Both the position numbers and the translations under genes were made by a program. From the NCBI RefSeq assembly GCF_049341065.1, contig NZ_JBMPIX010000003.1:1-64000 (forward strand): a DNA stretch of 64,000 nt. The letters run 5' to 3'. Positions 52,378 to 61,439 of this stretch are shown piece by piece. The stretch comes from Pacificoceanicola sp049341065 (GTDB lineage Bacteria; Pseudomonadota; Alphaproteobacteria; Rhodobacterales; Rhodobacteraceae). A model generated the notes under the pieces. That model was not told the DNA's origin. It did not search any database and saw nothing but the letters and a program-made list of their open reading frames with translations. The first letter of the stretch is position 1. Each line of letters begins with the position of its first letter.

Positions 52378-53625
52378 TCAGCTCAGTTTGACCAGCGCGT
52401 GACGTTTTTTGCCGGCGCTCAGCTTGATGGGCGAGGACAGGGCCGACGCATCCATCACAAGACCCGCATCGGTCAGAGGCTCATCGTCCAGTCGCGCGCC
52501 ATTCTCGGCGATCAGGCGCTTGGCCTCTTTGCCTGTTTTTGCCAAGCCAGAGCGCACGATCAACTGGACTACGGATATCCCGTCGCCAATGTCCTCGGCG
52601 GTCAGCGTCAATGTCGGCAGATCGTCGCCAATCCCGCCTTTTTCAAAGACTTCGCGTGCGGTGGCTTCGGCTGCGGCAGCCGCTTCGGCGCCATGGCACA
52701 GGGTCGTTACCTCATTGGCCAGAACGATCTTGGCATCATTGATCTCTGAGCCTTCAAGCGCACCCAGACGGTCGCACTCCTCCAACGGCAGTTCGGTGTA
52801 GAGCTTCAGGAAGCGGCCCACGTCGGCGTCGGTGGTGTTCCGCCAGAACTGCCAGAAGGTATACGGCGCGCACATATCGCCGTTCAGCCAGACCGCGCCA
52901 TCTTGCGACTTGCCCATCTTCTTGCCGTCCGAGGTGGTCAGCAAGGGCGAGGTCAGGCCAAAGATCTCGTGGTCCAGCACGCGCCGGGTCAGGTCGATCC
53001 CGTTGACGATATTGCCCCATTGGTCACTGCCGCCCATCTGGAGCAGACACCCATAGCGGCGGTTCAGCTCAAGGAAATCATAGGCTTGCAGGATCATGTA
53101 GTTGAATTCGAGGAAGGACAGGCTTTGTTCCCGGTCAAGCCGCGATTTCACCGATTCAAACGACAGCATCCGGTTCACGCTGAAATGCCGCCCGATGTCG
53201 CGCAGGAAATCGAGGTAGTTCAACCCGTCCAACCATTCGGCATTGTTCAGCATCAACGCCGGGGTTTCGGCCTCGTAGTCGAGGTACTTGGCAAAGACCT
53301 GTTTGATGCCCGCGATGTTGTCGTCGATCTGTGCGGGCGTCAGCAGGGGGCGTTCGTCGGCGCGGAACGACGGATCACCCACCTTTGTTGTGCCGCCGCC
53401 CATCAGGGTGATCGGCTGGTGGCCGGTCTTTTGCAACCAGCGCAGCATCATGATCTGGATCAGGCTGCCCACATGCAACGACTTGGCCGTCGCATCAAAG
53501 CCGATATAGGCCGGAACCACACCCTGTATCAGCGCATCGTCCAGCGCCTGATAATCGGTGCAGTCGGCAAGAAAGCCGCGCTCCATCATGACGCGCATGA
53601 AGTCCGATTTGGGATGGTAGGTCAT
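52378..53625 (-). CDS. tyrS: Tyrosyl-tRNA synthetase
   Basis: This 415-residue class I synthetase charges tRNA-Tyr. The HIGH-type motif is HVGS and the KMSKS-type motif is KKMGKS. The tyrosine-binding region and a C-terminal S4 RNA-binding domain (LAKTGKEAKRLIAENGARLDD) are present. The start is the ATG at 53625 (MTYHPKSDFM); a longer frame extends into the divergent anmK gene and is rejected. Only 43 bases separate the two starts. Confidence 0.96.
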   Translation of the reverse strand: MTYHPKSDFMRVMMERGFLADCTDYQALDDALIQGVVPAYIGFDATAKSLHVGSLIQIMMLRWLQKTGHQPITLMGGGTTKVGDPSFRADERPLLTPAQIDDNIAGIKQVFAKYLDYEAETPALMLNNAEWLDGLNYLDFLRDIGRHFSVNRMLSFESVKSRLDREQSLSFLEFNYMILQAYDFLELNRRYGCLLQMGGSDQWGNIVNGIDLTRRVLDHEIFGLTSPLLTTSDGKKMGKSQDGAVWLNGDMCAPYTFWQFWRNTTDADVGRFLKLYTELPLEECDRLGALEGSEINDAKIVLANEVTTLCHGAEAAAAAEATAREVFEKGGIGDDLPTLTLTAEDIGDGISVVQLIVRSGLAKTGKEAKRLIAENGARLDDEPLTDAGLVMDASALSSPIKLSAGKKRHALVKLS

Positions 53626-53668
53626 AGCTTCACCTCTGTATACGTAAGCAAAGGCACCTATAGAAGGC

Positions 53669-54781
53669 GTGAGGGCGAAGGTGAAGGGCAAGTTGAGTGC
53701 AGAGCCGGTTTGGGCATTGGGGGCCATGTCGGGCACATCGCTGGACGGCGTCGACGCGGCGATGATCCGCACGAACGGGATAGAGATTTTCGAGTTTGGC
53801 GCTAGTGCCTACAGGCCCTATTCCGCGACCGAACGCGCAGGATTGCGGGCGGCGTTGGGACGTTGGCCAGGGGATGATCTGGGCGCAGCACCCGACATTT
53901 GCTTTGAGGCCCATCGTGACGTGCTGTCTGGCTTTGAAGGCGCTGAAATCATTGGCTTTCATGGTCAGACCCTTGCGCATGATCCTAGCGGCCGTGGCAC
54001 CCACCAGATGGGGGATGGCGCGGCATTGGCCCAGGCTTTGGGATGCACTGTGGTCTGGGATTTTCGCTCGGCGGACGTGGCTCTGGGGGGGCAGGGCGCA
54101 CCACTGGCACCGTTCTATCATTTTGCCTGCGCCAAGTGGATCGGCGCAACCGAACCGGTGGCGTTTCTCAACCTTGGCGGAGTGGGCAATCTGACATGGG
54201 TCGACCCCTCCAAGGCGCGCCCGCAGGACGACGGCGCCGTGCTGGCCTTTGACACCGGCCCGGCCAATGCACCGCTGAACGATCTGGTGGCAGAAAGATT
54301 GGGGCTGGACTGCGACTGCGACGGCGCCTTGGCGCGCAAAGGCCGAGTCGAAGAAGGCGCGTTGGAGCTGTTCCTGGATGAGGCCTATTTTCGCAAAATG
54401 CCGCCCAAATCTCTGGACCGGGACGATTTTTCCCTGATGATGGACCTCGTGCGGGAACTCTCCAATGCGGATGCCGCCGCGACGATGACGGCCATGGCTG
54501 CCACCGCCGTCATGCAGGGGATGGAACACTGCCCCAGCCTGCCGTCGCGTGTGCTGGTCACCGGGGGGGGGCGCAAAAATCCGGTGATGATGCAGATGCT
54601 GTCCGTCGGATTGGATTGCCCCGTGCAACCGATCGAAGAGGTCGGACTGGACGGAGACATGCTGGAGGCACAGGCTTTTGCCTTCCTCGCCGTGCGTGTG
54701 GCGCGTGGATTGCCCACTTCTGCGCCCGGAACTACCGGCGTCGCGGCGCCCGTTGGTGGCGGGCAAATCAGCCGCCCCTGA
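53669..54781 (+). CDS. anmK: Anhydro-N-acetylmuramic acid kinase
   Basis: This 370-residue enzyme converts 1,6-anhydro-MurNAc from cell-wall turnover to MurNAc-6-phosphate with ATP. The N-terminal GAMSGTSLDGVDAA signature, FHGQTLAHDP, and AFDTGPANAPLNDLV are in order. It is divergent from tyrS. It is followed by a 375-base region of inverted repeats rather than a gene. Confidence 0.95.
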   Translation: MRAKVKGKLSAEPVWALGAMSGTSLDGVDAAMIRTNGIEIFEFGASAYRPYSATERAGLRAALGRWPGDDLGAAPDICFEAHRDVLSGFEGAEIIGFHGQTLAHDPSGRGTHQMGDGAALAQALGCTVVWDFRSADVALGGQGAPLAPFYHFACAKWIGATEPVAFLNLGGVGNLTWVDPSKARPQDDGAVLAFDTGPANAPLNDLVAERLGLDCDCDGALARKGRVEEGALELFLDEAYFRKMPPKSLDRDDFSLMMDLVRELSNADAAATMTAMAATAVMQGMEHCPSLPSRVLVTGGGRKNPVMMQMLSVGLDCPVQPIEEVGLDGDMLEAQAFAFLAVRVARGLPTSAPGTTGVAAPVGGGQISRP

Positions 54782-54817
54782 CGTACCTCCCGTTGCAAGC
54801 CCTAGATGCCTCCGGCG

Positions 54818-54841
54818 GAGGTATTTGAGGCCCAAAGAAAC
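54818..54841 (+). repeat. 24-base intergenic repeat, left copy
   Basis: The repeat begins GAGGTATTTGAGG and ends CCCAAAGAAAC. It matches the reverse complement of 54983-55006 at 21 of 24 positions. Only the core is present on this side. Confidence 0.65.
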
Positions 54842-54982
54842 CAAGAAAGCCGAACGCCCGCCACGTTCCGAGACATGGCGGGCGGGAAGCAATCTGGGTC
54901 TTCCAGAGGCTTCTTCGGGCGCGGTCATCGGCTCCTCAGCCTGTACCGCACAATCAGTTTTTCCAAAATTGGTTAGGAAAAT

Positions 54983-55045
54983 GTTTCTTTGGGCTCAAAA
55001 TACCTCGGGGGTGAATTGGCCGTAGGCCAAGAGGGGGCTGGCCCC
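54983..55045 (-). repeat. Modular intergenic repeat element, copy C
   Basis: The 24-base core (54983-55006) is followed by CGGGGG, a palindrome (TTGGCC-GTA-GGCCAA, 55016-55030) and a hairpin (GGGGC-TG-GCCCC, 55034-55045). The order core, palindrome, GC hairpin is the same as in copy A at 10227-10283. Confidence 0.65.
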
Positions 55046-55156
55046 TTCTGGGTGAAGCATTTCGCGACACCTTAAGTCGCCAATAGCCCACCGCGCCTTT
55101 CGCTCTCGGTGTATTGGCGTACTTTTTTGAGCCTGGTGTTTTTCAAAACGCTGAAG

Positions 55157-56164
55157 TCAGCCGCCCGTGTGGCTCATGTGGCGCGAGACGCGGCCGTCTA
55201 CATTCTGACGCGAATAGTCAAAATCGTGCCCTTTGGGTTTGAGGGCGATGGCGGCGCGAATGGCCGCTTCCAGGGCGGCGTTGTCGCTGGGATGATTTCG
55301 CAAGGGGGCCCGCAGATCAGCCATGTCCTCTTGGCCAAGGCACATGAACAGCTCACCTGTGCAGGTCAGGCGCACTCGGTTGCAGCTTTCGCAGAAATTA
55401 TGGGTCAGCGGCGTGATAAAGCCGATCTTCTGGCCGGTTTCTTCCAGCCGGACATAGCGCGCAGGCCCGCCTGTGCGTTCGTCCAGATCGGTCAGAGTGT
55501 AATGCTCGCCGAGCTTTGTCCGCAGATCGGACAGCTTCCAATATTGGTCCAGCCGCTGTTCATTGCCGATGTCACCCATCGGCATGACCTCGATCCACGT
55601 CAGGTCCATGTCGCGCTTGGCGCACCATTCGGTCATCGACAGCAACTCGTCTTCGTTGAAGCCCTTCAGCGCCACCGCGTTGATCTTGACCCGCAGGCCC
55701 GCCTTTTGCGCCGCGTCGATCCCGCGCAGAACCTGAGGCAAACGTCCCCAGCGCGTAATATCCGCAAATTTCTGTTCGTCCAGCGTGTCCATCGACAGGT
55801 TCACCCGACGCACACCAGCATCAAACAGATCCTGCGCAAAACGTTCCAGCTGCGATCCATTGGTCGTCAGCGTCAGCTCTTTCAAGGCGCCAGAGTCCAG
55901 ATGCCGCGTCATCGACCGGAAGAAAGTCATGATATCGCGCCGCACCAGCGGCTCGCCCCCGGTGATCCGCAGCTTTTCCACACCCAGACCCACGAAGGTC
56001 GAACACATGCGGTCCAGTTCCTCCAGTGTCAGAAGCTCTTTCTTGGGCAGAAAGGTCATGTTCTCGGACATGCAATAGACGCAGCGAAAATCGCAGCGGT
56101 CGGTGACCGAGACCCGCAGATAAGAGATCGGGCGCTGGAAGGGATCAATCAAAGGTGCTGTCAT
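55157..56164 (-). CDS. moaA: GTP 3',8-cyclase MoaA
   Basis: This 335-residue radical-SAM enzyme carries out the first step of molybdenum cofactor synthesis, converting GTP to 3',8-cyclo-7,8-dihydro-GTP. The N-terminal cluster motif C-x3-C-x2-C lies in DRCDFRCVYC; the C-terminal cluster cysteines lie in NFCESCNRVRLTC and a following cysteine. The family C-terminal Gly-Gly tail is present (SHTGG). No other molybdenum cofactor genes occur in the window. Confidence 0.97.
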   Translation of the reverse strand: MTAPLIDPFQRPISYLRVSVTDRCDFRCVYCMSENMTFLPKKELLTLEELDRMCSTFVGLGVEKLRITGGEPLVRRDIMTFFRSMTRHLDSGALKELTLTTNGSQLERFAQDLFDAGVRRVNLSMDTLDEQKFADITRWGRLPQVLRGIDAAQKAGLRVKINAVALKGFNEDELLSMTEWCAKRDMDLTWIEVMPMGDIGNEQRLDQYWKLSDLRTKLGEHYTLTDLDERTGGPARYVRLEETGQKIGFITPLTHNFCESCNRVRLTCTGELFMCLGQEDMADLRAPLRNHPSDNAALEAAIRAAIALKPKGHDFDYSRQNVDGRVSRHMSHTGG

Positions 56165-56249
56165 GGTTTTAACCTAGTGCTCGGCGGATATTTGAGCAAG
56201 TCTGCGCGTGAAATTGTATTGGGGCGACCAAGGTCGTAGTGTGCGCGGT

Positions 56250-56750
56250 ATGAGAGCAGCAGGTATCATCTTTTTGGCCTTCGGGTTGTCCGCTTGTGGT
56301 GGCAGTGGTTTTTTTCAACCCAACCCGCCTGAATCGAGCCTTCCCTCCGGTGCGACAACCGATCAGTCCCGCCCGCAGGCGCGCCCCGAAACCATTGCGG
56401 TCAAACCGCCCGCCAACGCCCGCTCGGTCGAAGATTTTGACACCACGACCGCAGCGGAACGCAAAGAGGCCGCTGCCGCCCCGAAACCTGCCGGTGAACA
56501 ACAGTTGGGCGAAACCATTGCGTCGCTTGGAGACGTGTCAAAACCCGGGTTCTGGCTGGAGACTCCACTGGTCACGTCGCCTGCCAAGGGGCGTGTGTTT
56601 TTTCCCGCCTCGGGCAAATCCGCACAGGTCGATCTGATCCCGATTGATGGCCCTGCGACCGCAGGCAGCCGCCTGTCTTTGGCTGCGATGCGTCTGATCG
56701 AGGCGCCGCTGACCGACCTGCCAACCATTCAGGTTTTCTCGGGCGGCTAA
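56250..56750 (+). CDS. Lipoprotein of unknown function
   Basis: This 166-residue lipoprotein has signal MRAAGIIFLAFGLSAC with a lipobox (GLSAC) and acylated Cys near residue 16. It is followed by a Pro/Ala/Glu-rich flexible linker (about residues 20-95) and a short C-terminal domain (SKPGFWLETPLVTSPAKGRVFF). No enzymatic motif is seen. The start at 56250 fits the signal peptide; an in-frame ATG at 56208 would precede it. The stop codon overlaps the stop of the convergent alkD-like gene by 3 bases. Confidence 0.75.
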   Translation: MRAAGIIFLAFGLSACGGSGFFQPNPPESSLPSGATTDQSRPQARPETIAVKPPANARSVEDFDTTTAAERKEAAAAPKPAGEQQLGETIASLGDVSKPGFWLETPLVTSPAKGRVFFPASGKSAQVDLIPIDGPATAGSRLSLAAMRLIEAPLTDLPTIQVFSGG

Positions 56751-57454
56751 AGGTACTTCCCGGCCTCGCGCCGGGCGAATCCCTTCATCTGCGTGCCATT
56801 TGTTTCCAGAAAGGCCCGCGCCCGATCGGCGTCATGTTTGGACAGATCGCGAATCCACCAGGCAACGGCTTTCTGGATGAACCATTGCTGATCGCTCACA
56901 TAACCCGCGGCCCAGCCCAAGACCCTGTCCCGAATGGCAAGATCCTGTTCTGACGGGAAATTCTGCTTGGTCCAGGGCAGGGTGATCACCATAGCCGCGC
57001 GTTTGGTCCACATGTGCTCGGATCGGGTCCAGGCGTCGACTTCATCCAACCGGGCGGGGTTCGCCATCAGCCGCCGCGCACCGGCAGAACAGACGTGATC
57101 GGCAATCGCCCAGGCATCGAATTGCGGCACCCAAGATGCGATCAACCGCCATACCGCATCATCGTCCTTGATCCGCGCCTGCGTCAGCAGCTTGGCCGCC
57201 GCGATCCGCGCCTCGTGAATGTCGGTCTGCCAAAGGGCATCGGCCAGCCCAACGCGCGCGGCGATGTCCATGCCCTGCCGCCACCCCGTTACCAAGTCAT
57301 TGATCGCCGGATTGGGCGTGCCGAGATAGGTGCGGCTGGCTTTGTGATAAGCTGCGCTGCCCTTGGCGCGCTCTGGGTCCGCCTCTGCCCTCAAGGCGGA
57401 CAGAGCGGCTTCAAGGTCCATCGTCGCACCGAGTGGGGGCCGCGCCCCCGTCAT
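56747..57454 (-). CDS. DNA alkylation repair protein (AlkD-like HEAT-repeat)
   Basis: This 235-residue, all-helical AlkD/DUF3418-type HEAT-repeat DNA glycosylase-like protein excises or binds alkylated bases. Recognisable segments are YHKASRTYLGTPNPAINDLV, WTRSEHMWTKRAAMV and DQQWFIQKAVAWWIRDLSK. The ATG at 57454 overlaps the glmS stop by 4 bases. The more usual N-terminus of the family (MDLEAALSALRAEADPERA) starts at 57421, so the first 11 residues may be an artefact. A glmU-glmS-alkD-like order indicates a single operon. Confidence 0.8.
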   Translation of the reverse strand: MTGARPPLGATMDLEAALSALRAEADPERAKGSAAYHKASRTYLGTPNPAINDLVTGWRQGMDIAARVGLADALWQTDIHEARIAAAKLLTQARIKDDDAVWRLIASWVPQFDAWAIADHVCSAGARRLMANPARLDEVDAWTRSEHMWTKRAAMVITLPWTKQNFPSEQDLAIRDRVLGWAAGYVSDQQWFIQKAVAWWIRDLSKHDADRARAFLETNGTQMKGFARREAGKYL

Positions 57455-59268
57455 TCCACCGTCACCGATTTTGCAAGGTTGCGCGGTTGGTCCACGTCGG
57501 TGCCTTTCGCGATGGCGGCGTGATAGGCCAAAAGCTGTGCGGGCAGGGCATACAGAATCGGCGTCAACTCTTCTAGAACCTCGGGCATGACGATGACTTG
57601 CCACACCTCTTCGCCCGCCACCTTTGCGCCTTGTGCATCGGTGATCAGACAGACCTTGCCACCGCGTGCCATCACCTCCTGCATGTTCGACACCGTCTTG
57701 TCGAAGAGCGAGTCCTGCGGCGCCATGACGACCACGGGCACGGTCTTGTCAATCAGCGCGATGGGGCCGTGTTTCAGCTCGCCGGACGCATAAGCTTCGG
57801 CGTGTATATAGCTGATTTCCTTTAGTTTTAGTGCGCCCTCCAGCGCGAGGGGGTACATCAGGCCACGCCCAAGGAACAGCACGTCGCGCGCCTCGGCGAT
57901 CTGCCGGGCGGCGCGGGCGATCAGCTCATCGCGGTCCAGCGCGATGTTGAGGACGCCGGGCAAAGCGCGCATCGCTTCCATGATTTCGTGCAAACGATCG
58001 TCGCTCAGACGCCCGCGCGATTGGGCGGCTTTCAGCGCCAAGAGCAGCAGCACGTTCAACTGGCAGGTAAAGGCTTTGGTCGACGCCACGCCAATCTCGA
58101 CCCCGGCGTGAATCGGCAGAACCAGATTGCTTTCGCGCGCAATCGAGGAGGTTTCGACATTGACCACGGCAACGATCTTGTCGGCCTTTTCCTGACAATA
58201 CCGCAGCGCCGCCAGGGTATCCGCCGTCTCGCCCGATTGGCTGACGAACAGCGCAACGGTGCCGGGCATGATTGGCGGTTCGCGATAGCGGAACTCCGAG
58301 GCGATATCGACCTCGACCGGGATGCCTGCCAGCTTTTCGAACCAGTATTTCGCGGTCAGGCAGGCATAAAACGCCGTGCCGCAGGCAACCATGACCAGCC
58401 GATCAACCTTGTCGAAGTCCAGTCCCGGTTCTGGCAGCGCGATGCCCTCTTCGGTCAGATAGGCCGACAGCGCGCCGGACAACACGCCGGGTTGTTCCGC
58501 GATTTCCTTGGCCATGAAATGTTTGTAACCGGCCTTGTCGACACGGGCTGCATCCATGCGGATGGTCTTGACCTCTCGGTTGACGCGGCGCCCGGCTTCG
58601 TCGGTGATCACGGCACCGGCGCGGGTGATCACGGCGCGGTCGCCTTCCTCAAGATAGGTGATTTGATCGGTCAAAGGCGCCAGCGCGATGGCGTCCGAGC
58701 CGACGAACATTTCGCCTTCGCCATGGCCAATGGCAAGGGGCGAGCCCTTTCGGGCGGCGATCAGCAGGTCATCCTCGCCGTCGAAAAGAAAGACCAGCGC
58801 AAAGGCGCCTTCCAGCCGGTCGATGGTCTGCATGGCGGCGTCGATCGGAGACTTGCCCTGCGCCAAAAACTGCTGCGCCAACAGGGCGACGGTTTCCGTG
58901 TCGGTTTCGGTTTGCGGCTGGATTCCGGCCTCGGCCAGATCGGCGCGCAGATCCTTGTAGTTCTCGATGATCCCGTTGTGCACCACCGCCACCGGGCCCG
59001 CCTTGTGCGGGTGGGCGTTGTTTTCGGACGGGCTACCATGCGTGGCCCAACGGGTGTGGCCGATCCCCGACTTGCCGGGCAGAGAGTCATGCACCAGCAG
59101 GTCGGAAAGATTTACCAGCTTGCCAACTGCGCGGCGACGGTCAAGATGACCGTTGTTGATGGTCGCGATTCCGGCGCTGTCATAGCCGCGATATTCCAGC
59201 CTGCGCAGAGCCTCCACAAGGCTGGGCGCAACTTCGTGTGTGCCAAGAATACCTACAATACCGCACAT
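57451..59268 (-). CDS. glmS: Glutamine-fructose-6-phosphate aminotransferase
   Basis: This 605-residue enzyme makes glucosamine-6-phosphate for peptidoglycan and lipopolysaccharide. The N-terminal glutaminase domain has the catalytic Cys2 (MCGIVGILG), and two SIS domains make up the rest (VSQSGETADTLAAL, KAFTCQLNVLL). The start overlaps the glmU stop by one base, so amino-sugar synthesis is co-regulated with UDP-GlcNAc formation. No ribozyme was seen, as expected outside Gram-positives. Confidence 0.97.
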   Translation of the reverse strand: MCGIVGILGTHEVAPSLVEALRRLEYRGYDSAGIATINNGHLDRRRAVGKLVNLSDLLVHDSLPGKSGIGHTRWATHGSPSENNAHPHKAGPVAVVHNGIIENYKDLRADLAEAGIQPQTETDTETVALLAQQFLAQGKSPIDAAMQTIDRLEGAFALVFLFDGEDDLLIAARKGSPLAIGHGEGEMFVGSDAIALAPLTDQITYLEEGDRAVITRAGAVITDEAGRRVNREVKTIRMDAARVDKAGYKHFMAKEIAEQPGVLSGALSAYLTEEGIALPEPGLDFDKVDRLVMVACGTAFYACLTAKYWFEKLAGIPVEVDIASEFRYREPPIMPGTVALFVSQSGETADTLAALRYCQEKADKIVAVVNVETSSIARESNLVLPIHAGVEIGVASTKAFTCQLNVLLLLALKAAQSRGRLSDDRLHEIMEAMRALPGVLNIALDRDELIARAARQIAEARDVLFLGRGLMYPLALEGALKLKEISYIHAEAYASGELKHGPIALIDKTVPVVVMAPQDSLFDKTVSNMQEVMARGGKVCLITDAQGAKVAGEEVWQVIVMPEVLEELTPILYALPAQLLAYHAAIAKGTDVDQPRNLAKSVTVE

Positions 59269-60623
59269 TATTCTGCCCCTTTGATCTGCTTTGCCTTTCG
59301 GGCCCTTAACTTATCGAACAATTTTGTCGCCAATCCCGGCTTGGTCTCTTGTCGGGCCCGGGCCACGGCCAAGGCGCCAGAGGGCACGTCCTGCGTGATG
59401 GTCGAGCCACTGGCTGTCATCGCGCCATTGCCCAGCGTCACTGGCGCGACCAGCATGGTATCCGAGCCGATAAAGGCATCGGAGCCGATGGTCGTCTTGT
59501 GTTTGAACACGCCGTCGTAGTTGCAGGTCACGGTGCCCGCGCCAATATTCGTGCGCGCGCCGATTTCCGCATCGCCGATATAGGTCAGGTGGTTCGCTTT
59601 TACGCCGTCATGCAGCACGGCGTTCTTGATCTCGACGAAATTGCCGACGTGCACGTTTTCCGCCAGCTCGGCGCCCGGGCGCAGGCGGGCAAACGGCCCG
59701 ACCACGCTGCCGCGGCTCACATGCGCACCCTCAAGGTGCGAAAAGGCCCGGATGCGCGCGCCGCTTTCGACCGTCACATCTGGACCGAAAACCACGTTCG
59801 GCTCGACCTCGGTATCGCCGCCGATATAGGTGTCCCATGCCAGAAACACCGTGTCCGGGGCCTGAAAGCTGACGCCATCGTCCATCATCTCGGCCCGGCG
59901 GCGGGTTTGGAAAAGTCGCTCTGCGGCGGCCAGTTCAGCGCGCGAATTGACGCCCAGCGTTTCCCCTTCGTCGCAGCGCACGACGGTCGCGGACAATTCT
60001 CGCGCTCGGGCAATGCCGACGATGTCGGTCAAGTAATATTCGCCGCTGGCGTTGTCGTTGCCCACCGCGTCGATCAAGTTGAACAGGGTTTCTGCCTTGG
60101 CGCAGACAACGCCAGAATTACAAAGCGTTATGGCGCGTTCCTCGTCCGAGGCGTCTTTGAATTCAACGATCCGCTCCAGATCATCGCCTTGTGTCACCAG
60201 CCGTCCGTAACGGCCGGGATCGGCCGCTTCAAAGCCCAGAACCACGACGTCATGCTGGGCGCGGGCCTCCAGCATCGCCTCCAGCGTTTCTTCGCGAATA
60301 AAGGGCGTGTCGCCGTACAGCACGATGGCATTGCCGCCAAAGCCTTCCAGCGCCGGACGCGCCTGCGCAACGGCATGGGCTGTGCCAAGCTGTTGGCTTT
60401 GGATCACCACTTGCGCTTCGGGGTCGTAGTCCTTGGCTGAGGCTTCGACCAGCGCCGCCTCGTGACCCGCGACGACGATGCAGGCCTCCGGCTCCAACGC
60501 GCGGCCAGCGCGCATGGCGTGCCAAAGCATCGGCGCGTGGGCAATGCGGTGCAGAACCTTGGGCAGATCCGAGTCCATCCGCGTGCCTTTGCCTGCCGCC
60601 AGTACGATGAGGGCTGTGCTCAT
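59268..60623 (-). CDS. glmU: Bifunctional UDP-N-acetylglucosamine pyrophosphorylase / glucosamine-1-phosphate acetyltransferase
   Basis: This 451-residue two-domain enzyme acetylates GlcN-1-P and then uridylylates it. The N-terminal nucleotidyltransferase domain has LAAGKGTRM and the C-terminal left-handed beta-helix domain has hexapeptide repeats (KNAVLHDGVKANHLTYIGDAEIGARTNIGAGTVTCNYDG). It is directly upstream of glmS. It starts 133 bases from the divergent HAD phosphatase gene, where the operon promoter should lie. Confidence 0.97.
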   Translation of the reverse strand: MSTALIVLAAGKGTRMDSDLPKVLHRIAHAPMLWHAMRAGRALEPEACIVVAGHEAALVEASAKDYDPEAQVVIQSQQLGTAHAVAQARPALEGFGGNAIVLYGDTPFIREETLEAMLEARAQHDVVVLGFEAADPGRYGRLVTQGDDLERIVEFKDASDEERAITLCNSGVVCAKAETLFNLIDAVGNDNASGEYYLTDIVGIARARELSATVVRCDEGETLGVNSRAELAAAERLFQTRRRAEMMDDGVSFQAPDTVFLAWDTYIGGDTEVEPNVVFGPDVTVESGARIRAFSHLEGAHVSRGSVVGPFARLRPGAELAENVHVGNFVEIKNAVLHDGVKANHLTYIGDAEIGARTNIGAGTVTCNYDGVFKHKTTIGSDAFIGSDTMLVAPVTLGNGAMTASGSTITQDVPSGALAVARARQETKPGLATKLFDKLRARKAKQIKGAE

Positions 60624-60756
60624 GGCCTCTTTTCCCGTTTGTTTTTCTGTTGGCCCCGTTTTATCGGGTTATGGCGAAGGGGCAAGCGGACATTGCTCAC
60701 GCTTGATTTCGGGATGTGACAGGGGCGCGCGCCCATATATGGCAGGAGGGCGGCAC

Positions 60757-61419
60757 ATGCGCTGCGTGATATTCGATCTGGACGGAACCTTGGCGGACAC
60801 CAGCGGCGATCTGATCGCGGCGGCCAACCATTGCTTTGAAGCGATGGGCGAGGAGGTGCGTCTGGATGCCGTGGCCGATGCCGGAGTGGCTTTGCGCGGT
60901 GGTCGGCGCATGCTGACCGAAGGGTTGGAGCGCGCGGGCAAATTCTCGGCCGAGCGGGTGATGCAGTGGTATCCCGAACTGCTGTCTGCCTATGGCGACG
61001 CGATCGACGTGCACACAAAACTCTATCCCGGCGCGGTCGACGCAGTCGAAGCGTTGCGCAGCGGCGGCTATGCCGTCGGCATCTGCACCAACAAACCGGA
61101 AGGACTGGCCGAGACCCTGCTGCGCAGCCTTGGGGTGCGGGAGCTTTTCGGCTCGATGATCGGGGCCGATACGGTGTCCACCAGCAAGCCCGACGTCGCG
61201 CCCTATTGGGCGGCGGTGGACGGCTGCGGCGGTCGTCGCGAGGCGTCTTTGATCGTCGGCGACAGCGACACGGATCGCAAGACCGCTGCGGCAGCGGGCG
61301 TGCCGGCGATCCTTGTGACCTTTGCGCCGGGGGGGCAAACGGTGCGCGATCTGGCGCCCGAAGGGATCATAGATCACTTTGACGAATTGAGCGGCGAGGT
61401 GGCCCGCCTGATCGGCTGA
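60757..61419 (+). CDS. HAD family phosphatase (phosphoglycolate phosphatase-like)
   Basis: This 220-residue HAD-superfamily hydrolase has nucleophile motif I FDLDGTLADT, motif II CTNKPEG and motif IV VGDSDTDRKTAAAAG. It resembles Gph-type phosphatases, but motifs do not fix the substrate. GGAGG just upstream of the ATG at 60757 supports the start. Its neighbour is divergent glmU; the convergent MmgE/PrpD gene ends 20 bases after its stop. Confidence 0.88.
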   Translation: MRCVIFDLDGTLADTSGDLIAAANHCFEAMGEEVRLDAVADAGVALRGGRRMLTEGLERAGKFSAERVMQWYPELLSAYGDAIDVHTKLYPGAVDAVEALRSGGYAVGICTNKPEGLAETLLRSLGVRELFGSMIGADTVSTSKPDVAPYWAAVDGCGGRREASLIVGDSDTDRKTAAAAGVPAILVTFAPGGQTVRDLAPEGIIDHFDELSGEVARLIG

Positions 61420-61439
61420 CAGGGCAATTCGGGCGTGGT

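Larger units (their letters stand above)
54782..55156. other. Repeat-rich intergenic region between anmK and moaA
   Basis: No gene is supported. The region holds an inverted pair of 24-base repeats (54818-54841 and 54983-55006, 21 of 24 matching when reversed), a hairpin (CGCCCGCCA 54855-54863 with TGGCGGGCG 54876-54884), and two small palindromes at 55016-55045. The hairpins probably end transcription from anmK and from the convergent moaA. Confidence 0.6.

Noticed and set aside
57451..59268. A glmS ribozyme or riboswitch upstream of glmS
   Set aside because: glmS starts one base into the glmU stop, leaving no leader; such ribozymes belong to Gram-positive bacteria.
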